NCBI RefSeq assembly: GCF_037963865.1
Contig: NZ_CP150170.1
Span: 186,001 to 250,000 of the forward strand
DNA length: 64,000 nt
Direction of reading: 5' to 3'
Source: Paenibacillus sp. FSL R10-2734
Lineage (GTDB): Bacteria; Bacillota; Bacilli; Paenibacillales; Paenibacillaceae
Shown here: in pieces, positions 17,941 through 26,538 of the stretch
Layout: the number at the start of each line of letters is the position of its first letter
Numbering within the stretch: the first letter of the stretch is position 1
Notes under the pieces: generated by a model
What the model was told of the DNA's origin: nothing
Seen by the model: only the letters and a program-made list of their open reading frames with translations
Database searches by the model: none
Translations under genes and position numbers: made by a program

Positions 17941-18537
17941 TTATTCATCCCATGCTTCTAACAGCTTCGGAATTCCTTCTACAAGAAGCTTGTGGTATAC
18001 CTCGCTTATATCTTCAATATCATCCGTATTCGCCACACCCAGCAACGTCTGCATAACGATCCCGTCAATAGCTCCAATCAGCAATGAGGCAATGGCTTTA
18101 TTGTATTTCCCAGGTTGTTTTTCGTATAAGCGTTGCAACAGCTCCTCGGTATGACCAATCCATTTCTCATATTTAACTTTCAATTGATTGGAGATTTCCT
18201 CGTTCCCGAGTATCGCTTCCTGGGCAAGATAGAACTGCATTCGATTGTCATCTATTTTGTTAAAACGATCTTTCACATTCTTGCTGATTCGCTCAATAAC
18301 TTCCCCACGGCTATACTTCCCTTGCTGTACCTCCTCGGCAATTCTCGTAGATACAGATAAACTGCGATCCATCGCATCATAAAGAATCTCTTCTTTACTA
18401 CTGTAATGATGATACAACGCCCCCGTGCTAAGCCCTGCTTCATCGGCAATTCTCCGCATGGTCGTACCCGCAATACCCATTCGATAGATAACACGATTCG
18501 TCGCCTCAATAATATGTAATTTTTTATCCTCAGACAT
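17941..18537 (-). CDS. TetR/AcrR-family transcriptional regulator
   Basis: This repressor of about 198 residues has the N-terminal HTH IIEATNRVIYRMGIAGTTMRRIADEAGLSTGALYHHYSSKEEIL, textbook TetR, and a variable helical ligand-binding domain. ATG 18537 follows GGGGAG. It is divergent from the membrane protein at 18762; a 38-bp palindrome lies between them and is the probable operator for both. It may act in efflux or lipid-linked stress control; the ligand is unknown. Confidence 0.92.
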   Translation of the reverse strand: MSEDKKLHIIEATNRVIYRMGIAGTTMRRIADEAGLSTGALYHHYSSKEEILYDAMDRSLSVSTRIAEEVQQGKYSRGEVIERISKNVKDRFNKIDDNRMQFYLAQEAILGNEEISNQLKVKYEKWIGHTEELLQRLYEKQPGKYNKAIASLLIGAIDGIVMQTLLGVANTDDIEDISEVYHKLLVEGIPKLLEAWDE

Positions 18538-18602
18538 AAGCTCCCCGCCCAACTGAATCGCTTGTTGCGATTTTTTTTATATGAAAAGAGTACTGAATCT
18601 AA

Positions 18603-18640
18603 TTTGTTTTGTGTGTGTTAATTAACACAGACAAGACAAA
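18603..18640. promoter_or_regulatory. 38-bp near-perfect palindrome, probable TetR operator
   Basis: The arms 18603-18621 and 18622-18640 are inverted copies matching at 17 of 19 positions, centred on GTTAATTAAC. The site lies between the divergent tetR and membrane-protein genes. Two overlapping TetR dimers would fit its length. Confidence 0.75.
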
Positions 18641-18761
18641 CTGCTTCCTAATATAATAAAACCGAACAGTTGTTATGTTTTTGAATTAACCAAGCTTCGT
18701 AGAGTTGAAGCTTAGTGTTGGTACGAATTGATTGCGCTTTCACAAAAAAAGGAGGTTTACC

Positions 18762-19595
18762 ATGGATATTCCTGCATGGCAGTACGGCGTTAGTATGATC
18801 GGGTACATAGTTCTACTTCTTATTGTTGTCAGTATCATGCGCAAACATTATAAGTTTGCCCACTGGTTCTGGATTGCTTCCTTACTAACCTTCCCCTTAT
18901 GGCTCATGGGCGGTGTCGAAGGATGGTTTCGCTGGGCCAAGATTTTAAGTGTAATTCTTCCTACGATATTTGTAGGATTCATTCGTATCGCTAACTACGA
19001 GAAACGAAAAGGACCGTTCTGGAATGCGTTGCAGAAGGATTGGGTATTGTGGTTCGTATATGGCGTTCTATTCCTAAATATCATGGAAGCGACCATTAAA
19101 GACTTTACGATGGGGAATACGTTCAATGCACTTACCGGTCTCTTATTATGTATAACCATCCCTTTTGCCCCAAAATACTGGAAGATTTCCACGCAATCGC
19201 ACGGCGATCTTATTGTGTATACGACGATCGGCTGGAACTTCCTCTATACAACTTGGAACGCAGCCTTCGTTTATGCCGAGAGTCCGAAGTTCTTTGCAAG
19301 CTCGCTATGTATTCTTCTCGCGGCAGAGCTCTATCCCATCATCAAACGCCGCCCAGAACTCTACATCATTGCGCGGGTCTATACATTAGCGGCACATCTA
19401 CTTCTACGTGCCTGCTTCGTTAACCTGTTCCCGACACTAATGGATGCTTCGTCGTGGTACAATGCAGACGTCATGAAATATTGGGGAATCATCAACTTTA
19501 TTATGATTGTTCCGTTTGTATTCTGGCATATGTGGCAGCTACATACCGGCAAAGCAGAAATCAGCTTCCGGCGTGGCCGAACTGAAGTGAACTAA
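18762..19595 (+). CDS. Polytopic membrane protein (DUF5692-like), predicted TetR target
   Basis: This membrane protein of about 277 residues has seven or eight hydrophobic segments, with aromatic-rich loops (WFWIASLLTFPLWLMGGVEGWFRW, TTIGWNFLYTTWNAAFVYAE). It resembles the uncharacterised DUF5692 family, but I am not certain of that. ATG 18762 has a perfect AAAGGAGG 7 nt upstream. It is the only gene on its transcript, between the TetR palindrome and a strong terminator, so it is likely induced by the TetR ligand. Function unknown. Confidence 0.75.
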   Translation: MDIPAWQYGVSMIGYIVLLLIVVSIMRKHYKFAHWFWIASLLTFPLWLMGGVEGWFRWAKILSVILPTIFVGFIRIANYEKRKGPFWNALQKDWVLWFVYGVLFLNIMEATIKDFTMGNTFNALTGLLLCITIPFAPKYWKISTQSHGDLIVYTTIGWNFLYTTWNAAFVYAESPKFFASSLCILLAAELYPIIKRRPELYIIARVYTLAAHLLLRACFVNLFPTLMDASSWYNADVMKYWGIINFIMIVPFVFWHMWQLHTGKAEISFRRGRTEVN

Positions 19596-19597
19596 CC

Positions 19598-19643
19598 AAG
19601 AACGCCCTTATCCTTTCCATAAGGAAAGAGTAAGGGCGTTCTT
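19598..19643 (+). terminator. Terminator after the DUF5692-like gene
   Basis: AAGAACGCCCTTATCCTTTCC and AGGAAAGAGTAAGGGCGTTCTT form a long, slightly imperfect stem ending in a short T-rich tail. Confidence 0.85.
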
Positions 19644-19683
19644 TCAGGATCAAGCCCCATACACCATATAGTGCTCGGAGAGG

Positions 19684-20139
19684 CTATCGTTGAAGCGGCT
19701 CGATCCGGTAACTTGCGTTAGCGTTGGCTTCGTCTTCCACGCCGGCTCCGCCGTGAATCTGCCAGCCGAAAGACAGCACAGATTCCAGCCGGTTCTTCTC
19801 GGCTGTCGTCAATACGATTTCTATGGCTTCCTTACCCTCTTCAAGCTCCAGTACGGGCTCTTTACCAAGAGCAACCCATATCCAGCTGCGAATGCCACGA
19901 ATCGTATTGTATTTAATCTGATAGCCTGTCTTCACTGCTTGCTCGAACAGTTCCGGCTGCTCCGCTTGCAAAGTGGTTAACTGCTTGTAATCAAATTCGT
20001 ATTCACTCTCGTCAACGGGTAAATCGCCCTCCGCCACTTTGCGAAGAATATCCTCATTGGACCAGCCCAAAGCACGAAGTGATTCTATCAGTAACGCATC
20101 CCACTGAGATAACTTCACTCGGTTCAAATTGTCTGACAT
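19684..20139 (-). CDS. Conserved hypothetical protein at the end of the opp operon
   Basis: This protein of about 151 residues has no signal or membrane segment. ATG 20139 follows GGGAGGAA. The N-terminal part (LSQWDALLIESLRALGWSNEDILRKVAEGDL) looks like a small helical domain; the C-terminal half is mixed. It begins 34 bp after the OppF stop and is probably cotranscribed. I do not recognise the family, and no function can be assigned. Confidence 0.65.
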   Translation of the reverse strand: MSDNLNRVKLSQWDALLIESLRALGWSNEDILRKVAEGDLPVDESEYEFDYKQLTTLQAEQPELFEQAVKTGYQIKYNTIRGIRSWIWVALGKEPVLELEEGKEAIEIVLTTAEKNRLESVLSFGWQIHGGAGVEDEANANASYRIEPLQR

Positions 20140-20173
20140 TCTGATTCCTCCCATACCTGTATATAGATTCTAC

Positions 20174-21091
20174 TTATTCTGTGAAATCATAAGCAACATA
20201 ATGGCCTGGACTTACTTCCTCCAGTGTAGAAGTCTCCGCTCTACCATACTCTGCCGAATATCCATCCAAAATAATTCTTTGATTGGCACGTCTAGGGTCC
20301 GTCTCCAAAATGGATGACAGCAGCGCTTTCGTATATGGATGAAGAGGATTCTCGTACAGCTCATCGCTTTCCGCTACCTCTACTAGACGACCACCGTACA
20401 TAACGCCAATGCGGTCTGAAATATGCCGCACCATCGACAGATCATGCGCAACAAAGAGATAGGTCAATCCAAATTCGGACTGTAGATCCTCCAGCATATT
20501 CACTACCTGCGCCTGAACAGACACGTCTAGTGCTGAGATCGGTTCATCACACACTACAAACTCAGGTTTCACAGATAATGCTCGAGCGATCGAAATCCGT
20601 TGGCGCTGCCCACCACTGAATTCATGAGGGAAGCGATATAGATGCTCTCTTTTTAAACCTACCTTCTCAAGCAGTGCAGCGACTGCTTCTATACGTTCGT
20701 CGCCTAAGTAGAGCCCGTGAATTTTCATAGGCTCGCTAATCAAATCAAGAACATTCAGACTTGGATTCAGCGAGGAATATGGATCTTGAAAGATCGATTG
20801 AATCCGTCTACGAAAAGGCTTAAGCTGCTTCTCCCCAAGCTTACTCAGAGGCTGTCCGTCAAAAGACACCTCACCGTCTGTATAGTCATACAATCGCAGC
20901 AAGCAGCGTCCAACCGTGGACTTACCGCTTCCTGACTCACCGACCAATCCAAAGGTCTCACCCTGACGAATCTGAAAGCTTACGCCGTCTACTGCCTTAA
21001 GCACCGATGTATCGCGTCCCCATATATCCTTGCCTTTGGAGAAATGCTTCTTCAGATTATTTACGTCCACTAGAATCTTATTATTACTCAA
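20174..21091 (-). CDS. oppF: Oligopeptide/dipeptide ABC transporter ATP-binding protein, OppF type
   Basis: This is the second ATPase of an Opp/Dpp importer. Motifs: Walker A GESGSGKST, Q-loop SIFQDPYSSLNP, signature FSGGQRQRISIARAL, Walker B FVVCDEPISALDVSVQAQ and the oligopeptide C-terminal region (HPYTKALLSSILETDP). I chose TTG 21091 as start: AAGGGAG lies about 9 nt upstream and it overlaps the oppD stop by 8 bp. About 305 residues. The symbol is a family assignment; peptide or nickel specificity is not shown. Confidence 0.88.
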   Translation of the reverse strand: MSNNKILVDVNNLKKHFSKGKDIWGRDTSVLKAVDGVSFQIRQGETFGLVGESGSGKSTVGRCLLRLYDYTDGEVSFDGQPLSKLGEKQLKPFRRRIQSIFQDPYSSLNPSLNVLDLISEPMKIHGLYLGDERIEAVAALLEKVGLKREHLYRFPHEFSGGQRQRISIARALSVKPEFVVCDEPISALDVSVQAQVVNMLEDLQSEFGLTYLFVAHDLSMVRHISDRIGVMYGGRLVEVAESDELYENPLHPYTKALLSSILETDPRRANQRIILDGYSAEYGRAETSTLEEVSPGHYVAYDFTE

Positions 21092-22103
21092 CAGAACCGC
21101 TCCCTTCAACACCAGCTACGGCTGGAGTCTCCTGCACACCGTCTGCCAGCCAGCACATCGAACGGTGACCCGAAGATAATTCCACGACCGGAGGACGTTC
21201 GATGCAACGGGCAAAAGCATTAGGGCAACGTTCCATAAATGGACAGCCAGAAGGCGGATTTAACAAATCCGGAGGTGTGCCTTCGATAGGAACAAGACGT
21301 TCACGCGACTTACCCTCACGTTTTGGAATCGAGCGAAGCAGACCTTTCGTGTAAGGATGCTGTGGGCGATAAAAGATATCCTCCACCGTGCCTTCCTCCA
21401 TCACAAGTCCACCATACATTACGATAACCCGTGTACATACCTGAGCTACCACACCCAAATCATGGGTAATAAGTGCGACAGCTGTACTTGTATTATTTTT
21501 CAGCTCTTTAAAAAGATCGAGAATTTGTGCCTGTATCGTTACATCGAGCGCAGTTGTTGGCTCGTCTGCAATTAATAATTCTGGCTTACAAGAAAGAGCC
21601 ATGGCGATCATGACCCGCTGGCGCATCCCGCCGCTGAATTCATGCGGGTATTGCTGCAGCCGCTGTTCAGGATTACTAATACCAACCTGACTCAAGATGC
21701 TGGCCGCCTCTTTAAGCGCGTCTTGCTTATTTAAACCGCGATGCCGACGGATGACCTCCGTAAGCTGCTGGCCGATTTTTTTCACAGGATTAAGAGAGGT
21801 CATGGGGTCCTGAAACACCATTGCTATGCGGTTGCCGCGCAGCTTTCTCCACTCTTTTTCCGAAAGGTTCGATAAATTCTCACCACGAAAATTAATATTT
21901 CCACCGATAATTTTACCCGGAGGTGTAATTAACGACATAATCGCCTTGGCAGTCACACTCTTCCCACTACCAGATTCACCGACGATGCCTACCGTTTCGC
22001 CAGCATCTATATGAAAGCTAACGCCGCGAACCGCCTGATTCTCACCGTCTCGGGTCTGGAATGAAACCTTCAAATCCTCGACAGACAATAGCCGTTCCGT
22101 CAT
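21084..22103 (-). CDS. oppD: Oligopeptide/dipeptide ABC transporter ATP-binding protein, OppD type
   Basis: This 339-residue ATPase has Walker A GESGSGKSVT, MVFQDPMTSLNP, signature FSGGMRQRVMIAMAL and Walker B LLIADEPTTALDVTIQAQ, followed by the Cys-rich Fe-S or structural motif GCPFMERCPNAFARC characteristic of OppD/DppD C-termini. It lies 15 bp after oppC in the operon and overlaps oppF. Both ATPases form a heterodimer beneath the OppBC membrane pair. Confidence 0.92.
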   Translation of the reverse strand: MTERLLSVEDLKVSFQTRDGENQAVRGVSFHIDAGETVGIVGESGSGKSVTAKAIMSLITPPGKIIGGNINFRGENLSNLSEKEWRKLRGNRIAMVFQDPMTSLNPVKKIGQQLTEVIRRHRGLNKQDALKEAASILSQVGISNPEQRLQQYPHEFSGGMRQRVMIAMALSCKPELLIADEPTTALDVTIQAQILDLFKELKNNTSTAVALITHDLGVVAQVCTRVIVMYGGLVMEEGTVEDIFYRPQHPYTKGLLRSIPKREGKSRERLVPIEGTPPDLLNPPSGCPFMERCPNAFARCIERPPVVELSSGHRSMCWLADGVQETPAVAGVEGSGSVE

Positions 22104-22118
22104 GATGTCTTCACACTC

Positions 22119-22964
22119 CTATCTTCGGATCAGCTTCGGTTCAAAGCCAACCCGCAAAATATCGCCTAGAACATTAAAGCTCAGTACCGTTAATAGTATC
22201 AATAAACCAGGGAATAGAGCCAGATATGGCGCTTGAGCGATATATCCCTGCGCATTGTTAAGCATGCTTCCCCAAGTTGCATTCGGAGGCTGCACGCCGA
22301 ATCCAAGAAAACTTAGAGAGGACTCCATCATAATTGCCGAAGCGATATTATTCGTCGCGCCTACAATCACAACAGGCACTAGCCCTGGTAGAATATGACG
22401 CCAAATAATTCCGAAATTACTCTGACCGGAAGCTTTCGCATACAGCACATACTCCCGTTCCTTGATCGTCATCGTTTCCGCCCGAATGACACGGGCAATA
22501 TTCATCCACATTAATAGAGCAATAATAATGATGATATTTCCAACGCTCGGCTTCAGAAATACGCTGAGAAGCAGCAGAACTAAGAAAGAGGGAATGGACA
22601 GCACTACATCAAGCATCCGCATGAGAAGATTATCAATCCATCCGCCAAAAAATCCACTGATTACACCCACCGTCACACCTATGCCTGTAGCAATGATCAT
22701 TGAAGCAAAGCCAACTAGCAGGGAAACCCGGCCACCATACAACGCGCGTGCAAAATAATCCCGGCCATAGTCGTCCGTCCCGAACCAGTGATCGGCTCCC
22801 GGTGCTTTCAGACGTGCCAGAACATCCATCGCATTCGGATCATGTCCAGATAAAAAAGCAAATATAGAGCCCAGTGTGAAGATGATTAAAGTAATGAGGG
22901 CTGCGACACCCAGTTTATTCGTAAATAGCTCATCTCCAACACTTTTCCATTTACTGCGATTCAT
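22119..22964 (-). CDS. oppC: Oligopeptide/dipeptide ABC transporter permease, OppC type
   Basis: This 281-residue membrane protein has six hydrophobic segments and an OppC N-terminal region (DELFTNKLGVAALITL). HWFGTDDYGRDYFARALYGGRVSL is the typical OppC/DppC signature, and the EAA loop lies near EYVLYAKASGQSNFGIIWRHILPG. It starts 4 bp after the oppB stop. It forms the pore with OppB. Confidence 0.92.
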   Translation of the reverse strand: MNRSKWKSVGDELFTNKLGVAALITLIIFTLGSIFAFLSGHDPNAMDVLARLKAPGADHWFGTDDYGRDYFARALYGGRVSLLVGFASMIIATGIGVTVGVISGFFGGWIDNLLMRMLDVVLSIPSFLVLLLLSVFLKPSVGNIIIIIALLMWMNIARVIRAETMTIKEREYVLYAKASGQSNFGIIWRHILPGLVPVVIVGATNNIASAIMMESSLSFLGFGVQPPNATWGSMLNNAQGYIAQAPYLALFPGLLILLTVLSFNVLGDILRVGFEPKLIRR

Positions 22965-22968
22965 GAGG

Positions 22969-23919
22969 TCACCTCGTTAATTTAATTCGTGGGTCCACGA
23001 AGCTATATAGAATATCCGCGACCAGATTACCGATGATCAGCATTAAAGAGGAGAACAGAGTAATTCCCATAATTACGGGGTAATCCATCCCTCTAACCGC
23101 AGTCATCCCCAAAGATCCAATACCCGGCCATGAAAATACCGTTTCTGTTACAATTGCACCTGCAACCAGATCACCCATAGACATTCCGAGCAATGTAATT
23201 ACCGGAAGCAGTACATGCTTCAGTACATGACGGAACAGAATCGTTGTCTTGCTAGATCCAAAAGCATATTGTATCTGCACATATTCTTCTTTTAGCTGTC
23301 CAATGGTACTAGAGCGAATGTAACGCACATAACCAGCCAGGAATCCAAAAGCAAGTACGGTGCAAGGCAGTATACCATGCTTGAATACATCAAGCGCCGA
23401 TTCTACACCAATCGTTCGCATTCCCATAATAGGAAGCAGATGAAGTTTAATCGCGAATAAGTACATCAGTAAGATGGCAAGCCAGAACAAAGGCACGGAT
23501 ATTCCGACATAGGATAAGAAATTAATCAACTTATCCACCCAGCGGTTCCGGTTTGCTCCAGCAATAAGACCGAGTGGAATCGCCAGCAAAACAGCAAGAC
23601 CGATTGCAGAACCCATCAAACCTGCTGTTGCAGGTAGACGTTCTAGAATTTGATCCAAAACAGGCTGATGATTCACTAGGGAATAACCAAAATTACCCTG
23701 CAGTATTTCTTTAATCCAGATTAAATATTGAATGTAGGCTGGCTTATCCAGCCCAAGATTATGTCGGATACGCTCAATATCATCTGCGTGCATATTCGGC
23801 GTAACGAAGGATAATACCGGATCCCCCGGAGCCAGCTTAATCATCGCAAAGCACACAACCGAAACAAAAAACAACATCGGCAGGGTTTGCAGTAATCTTC
23901 GGACGATAAGTTGTCTCAT
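22969..23919 (-). CDS. oppB: Oligopeptide/dipeptide ABC transporter permease, OppB type
   Basis: This 316-residue protein has six membrane segments and the classic OppB start RQLIVRRLLQTLPMLFFVSV. FAMIKLAPGDPVLSF and the downstream block TETVFSWPGIGSLGMTAVRGMDYPVIMG are diagnostic of DppB/OppB. It is the second gene of the operon, separated from oppA by an attenuating hairpin. Confidence 0.92.
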   Translation of the reverse strand: MRQLIVRRLLQTLPMLFFVSVVCFAMIKLAPGDPVLSFVTPNMHADDIERIRHNLGLDKPAYIQYLIWIKEILQGNFGYSLVNHQPVLDQILERLPATAGLMGSAIGLAVLLAIPLGLIAGANRNRWVDKLINFLSYVGISVPLFWLAILLMYLFAIKLHLLPIMGMRTIGVESALDVFKHGILPCTVLAFGFLAGYVRYIRSSTIGQLKEEYVQIQYAFGSSKTTILFRHVLKHVLLPVITLLGMSMGDLVAGAIVTETVFSWPGIGSLGMTAVRGMDYPVIMGITLFSSLMLIIGNLVADILYSFVDPRIKLTR

Positions 23920-23950
23920 ACGTTTATTCTCCCAGTTCTGTATCGGTAAA

Positions 23951-23982
23951 AAAGTAAGCTGGAATAACCAGCTTACTTTTTC
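23951..23982 (-). terminator. Intra-operon terminator between oppA and oppB
   Basis: GTAAGCTGG-aataa-CCAGCTTAC with a T-tract on both sides. Partial termination here would give the usual excess of binding protein over membrane components. Confidence 0.85.
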
Positions 23983-23988
23983 CCGTTT

Positions 23989-25605
23989 TTATTTAAGGTA
24001 GATTTTCGATAAATCTTCAAAAATAACGACAGGCTTCAAGACTGCTTCTTCAATACCGCCGTAGTTCTTGGAGACAGCTACAATGGTCTTGGTATAAGCG
24101 ATTGGATAAATCGGTGCATCATCTGCGATGATCTCTTGGATATTCTTATAGATCTCACCGCGTTTAGTTGCATCTGCTTCTCCCGCTCCATCACTCAGCA
24201 GCTTATCAACTTCAGGATTATTGTAATGGGTGTAGTTTGAATCACCGTTCGATGTGAACAAGATTCTGTAAGCATCTGGATCATAGCCCATGATATAACC
24301 TGTAAGTGCTAGTTCGAAATCGGTAGCTTTCAGATCCACGAACTTTTGAACCCATGCTGTGGAATCCATATTCTGCAGTTCAACCTCAACACCGATAGCT
24401 TTCAGCTTTTGCTGTACATACAGTGAAATGGCTTCCTGTGCTTTGTTACCGCTTTGTACAATGAATCTCAATTTCAAGTTGCTAACTCCAGCCGATTGCA
24501 GAAGTTCTTTTGCTTTAACTGCATCGTTATCGAAGGTAGGTACATCATTGGTATGATACAAGGCATCCGGAGTCAGGAACGACTTCGCCGGGTCTGCATA
24601 CTCGTTAGAGGTATAAGCAGCTTGAATGATTTCATCTCGGCTTAGGGCCAAGGATAAGGCTTGACGAACTTCTTTTTTAGCAAGAGCGCCTGTATCACTG
24701 TTCGCATTGAACATCAGGTAGGACAAACGACCTTCACTATAAGGAAGAATTTCAAAATTATTCGATGCTTGAATCGTTCCTACATCTTGTGGATCCAGAT
24801 ATTTGACGTTGATCTCACCATTTTGAAGCGCGAGATTCGCAGCATTCGTATCCTTGGCAATTCGGTAGGTTACAGAATCCAAATGTGGTTTGCCACCGAA
24901 GTAGTTATCAAATCTTTCTAGCGTCAAATACTCTCCGGATTTATATTCTTTAAATTTGAAGGGGCCCGATCCAACCGGAGCAGCATTCTTGGTGCTTTTC
25001 TCCAGATCAGTCTCATTCTCAAAAATATGCTTTGGAATTGGGAACACTTGAACCAGTGTAGCTTCGAAAGCTGGGCTAACCTGTGGAAGCTTAAACTCGA
25101 CCGTCAGATCATCCACTTTTACCGCCTTAATGGCTTTATCACCAACGAAGAAGTTCGCTCTTAGGAAGCTGTTTTGCTTCTCATCCAGGATACTATCGAT
25201 TGTGAACACGACATCATCAGCTGTAAGCTTTTCTCCGTCATGCCATGTAAGACCGTCTTTAAGCTTCAAAGTATAAGTAAGGTTATCTTCCGAAAGGGTC
25301 AGGCTGTCTGCCAAGTAGAAGGTCTTCTTACCCTCATTTACTTGGAACAGTGGAGCATAAAGTGCTTGGTCAATCGTAAGACTGACACGATCACCCGCAT
25401 AGTTCGGGTTTAGAATGACTGGATCAGATGCGACCCCGATAATCAAGTTGCCGCCATCTTTTGGCTCAGTGCTTGCCGTCGTTCCCTCATTAGCAGCAGG
25501 TGCTTGATTTGTATTTGTGGAAGTGGCGTTATTCCCCCCGGAGCACGCACTAATTAAAAATGTTAATAAAATCAAAGTAATAACCCCAGATAATCCTCTA
25601 CGCAT
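23989..25605 (-). CDS. oppA: Oligopeptide-binding lipoprotein (SBP family 5, OppA/DppA-like)
   Basis: This 538-residue extracytoplasmic binding protein has a lipoprotein signal (GVITLILLTFLISACSGG, Cys about 21) followed by a Ser/Thr/Asn linker. The SBP_bac_5 core is visible: LTYTLKLKDGLTWHDGEKLTADDVVFTI, the family's central pattern, and PVGSGPFKFKEYKSGEYLTLERF. It is first in the opp operon and precedes a partial terminator. The ligand (peptide, nickel chelate or other) cannot be read from the sequence. Confidence 0.9.
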   Translation of the reverse strand: MRRGLSGVITLILLTFLISACSGGNNATSTNTNQAPAANEGTTASTEPKDGGNLIIGVASDPVILNPNYAGDRVSLTIDQALYAPLFQVNEGKKTFYLADSLTLSEDNLTYTLKLKDGLTWHDGEKLTADDVVFTIDSILDEKQNSFLRANFFVGDKAIKAVKVDDLTVEFKLPQVSPAFEATLVQVFPIPKHIFENETDLEKSTKNAAPVGSGPFKFKEYKSGEYLTLERFDNYFGGKPHLDSVTYRIAKDTNAANLALQNGEINVKYLDPQDVGTIQASNNFEILPYSEGRLSYLMFNANSDTGALAKKEVRQALSLALSRDEIIQAAYTSNEYADPAKSFLTPDALYHTNDVPTFDNDAVKAKELLQSAGVSNLKLRFIVQSGNKAQEAISLYVQQKLKAIGVEVELQNMDSTAWVQKFVDLKATDFELALTGYIMGYDPDAYRILFTSNGDSNYTHYNNPEVDKLLSDGAGEADATKRGEIYKNIQEIIADDAPIYPIAYTKTIVAVSKNYGGIEEAVLKPVVIFEDLSKIYLK

Positions 25606-25692
25606 AAGTTTCTCCCCCGTATTCTATGTTCTGCTTTGCTTGTGTTTTTTATATTGTATATCGGAATACTAGGAATTACAATGGATAGCATT

Positions 25693-26142
25693 TCACATTA
25701 ATGTAATATTGAGGGAATTGATGATTTTGACCTCTTTCATGACATCTCCGCGCCTTAAAGCATCCACATGGTCCATACCTGAAACGACTTTTCCGAATAC
25801 AGTATGCCAAGGGTCGAGATAGTCAAAGGTATCGTAACAGATAAAAAACTGACAGCTGCCCGTATTCGGACCAAAATGAGCCATAGATAAGCTACCACGT
25901 ACGTGTTTATGTGGATTACCGGCTGTTTCACATTGAATTTTATCGGTACCCCCACGCCCAGTTCCATCCGGACAACCACCTTGAGCCACGAATCCGCGAA
26001 CCACACGTTGGAAAGTCAGACCATTATAAAAGCCTTGATTCACCAGCTTCACAAAATTAGCTACCGTTCCTGGTGCATCTTGCTCGAATAGTTCCAGCTC
26101 TATTTCTTGTCCACGTTCAAGCGTGATGATTGCCTTTTTCAT
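25693..26142 (-). CDS. Cyclophilin-type peptidyl-prolyl cis-trans isomerase
   Basis: This 149-residue single-domain cyclophilin catalyses X-Pro isomerisation in the cytoplasm. The core FQRVVRGFVAQGGCPDGTGRGG carries the catalytic Arg and Gln; the MAHFGPNTGSCQFFI segment corresponds to MA-GPNTNGSQFFI, with a Cys replacing the usual Ser. The Trp of the drug pocket is found in LDPWHTVFGKVV. ATG follows GGGAGG. It overlaps the preceding 75-codon gene by 26 bp, suggesting cotranscription. Confidence 0.92.
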   Translation of the reverse strand: MKKAIITLERGQEIELELFEQDAPGTVANFVKLVNQGFYNGLTFQRVVRGFVAQGGCPDGTGRGGTDKIQCETAGNPHKHVRGSLSMAHFGPNTGSCQFFICYDTFDYLDPWHTVFGKVVSGMDHVDALRRGDVMKEVKIINSLNITLM

Positions 26143-26335
26143 TATGATCCCTTACCTCCCCACCAATGTGAGCCTTAGTCTTCGCTGTCTCTTCCGGTGC
26201 ATATATCTCCTCAACATCCTCATCCAGCAGTGGTCGATACTCACCATTTGCATCATACCAGAACACATCCGCACGAGGATTCATGGCTAATAACAGATTA
26301 ATTAACTCCTGTACTTTTAGTGGCGATTTATCCAT
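26117..26335 (-). CDS. Small conserved hypothetical protein
   Basis: This acidic protein of about 72 residues starts at ATG 26335, chosen because AAAGGA and GAGAG precede it; two upstream ATGs are possible. The sequence LKVQELINLLLAMNPRADVFWYD suggests a helix then a strand, as in small phage-like DUF proteins. It overlaps the cyclophilin gene by 26 bp and probably shares its transcript. Function unknown. Confidence 0.6.
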   Translation of the reverse strand: MDKSPLKVQELINLLLAMNPRADVFWYDANGEYRPLLDEDVEEIYAPEETAKTKAHIGGEVRDHNEKGNHHA

Positions 26336-26538
26336 AGCTCTCATTCCTTTGCTGATCATGTTGGCATTTATATCTAATTATTCGGTTATTGTACAGCAGA
26401 TCGTAACTAATTAATATATCTAACTCTCATTTACTTTACAGTACTTTGAAAAATAAGGATTATTGCCGCTCCCCTGTAAATATATTGAGAACATACGAAT
26501 ATCTCTCAGAGCGAGAGAGAGTCCCCAAGGAGGCCGCA

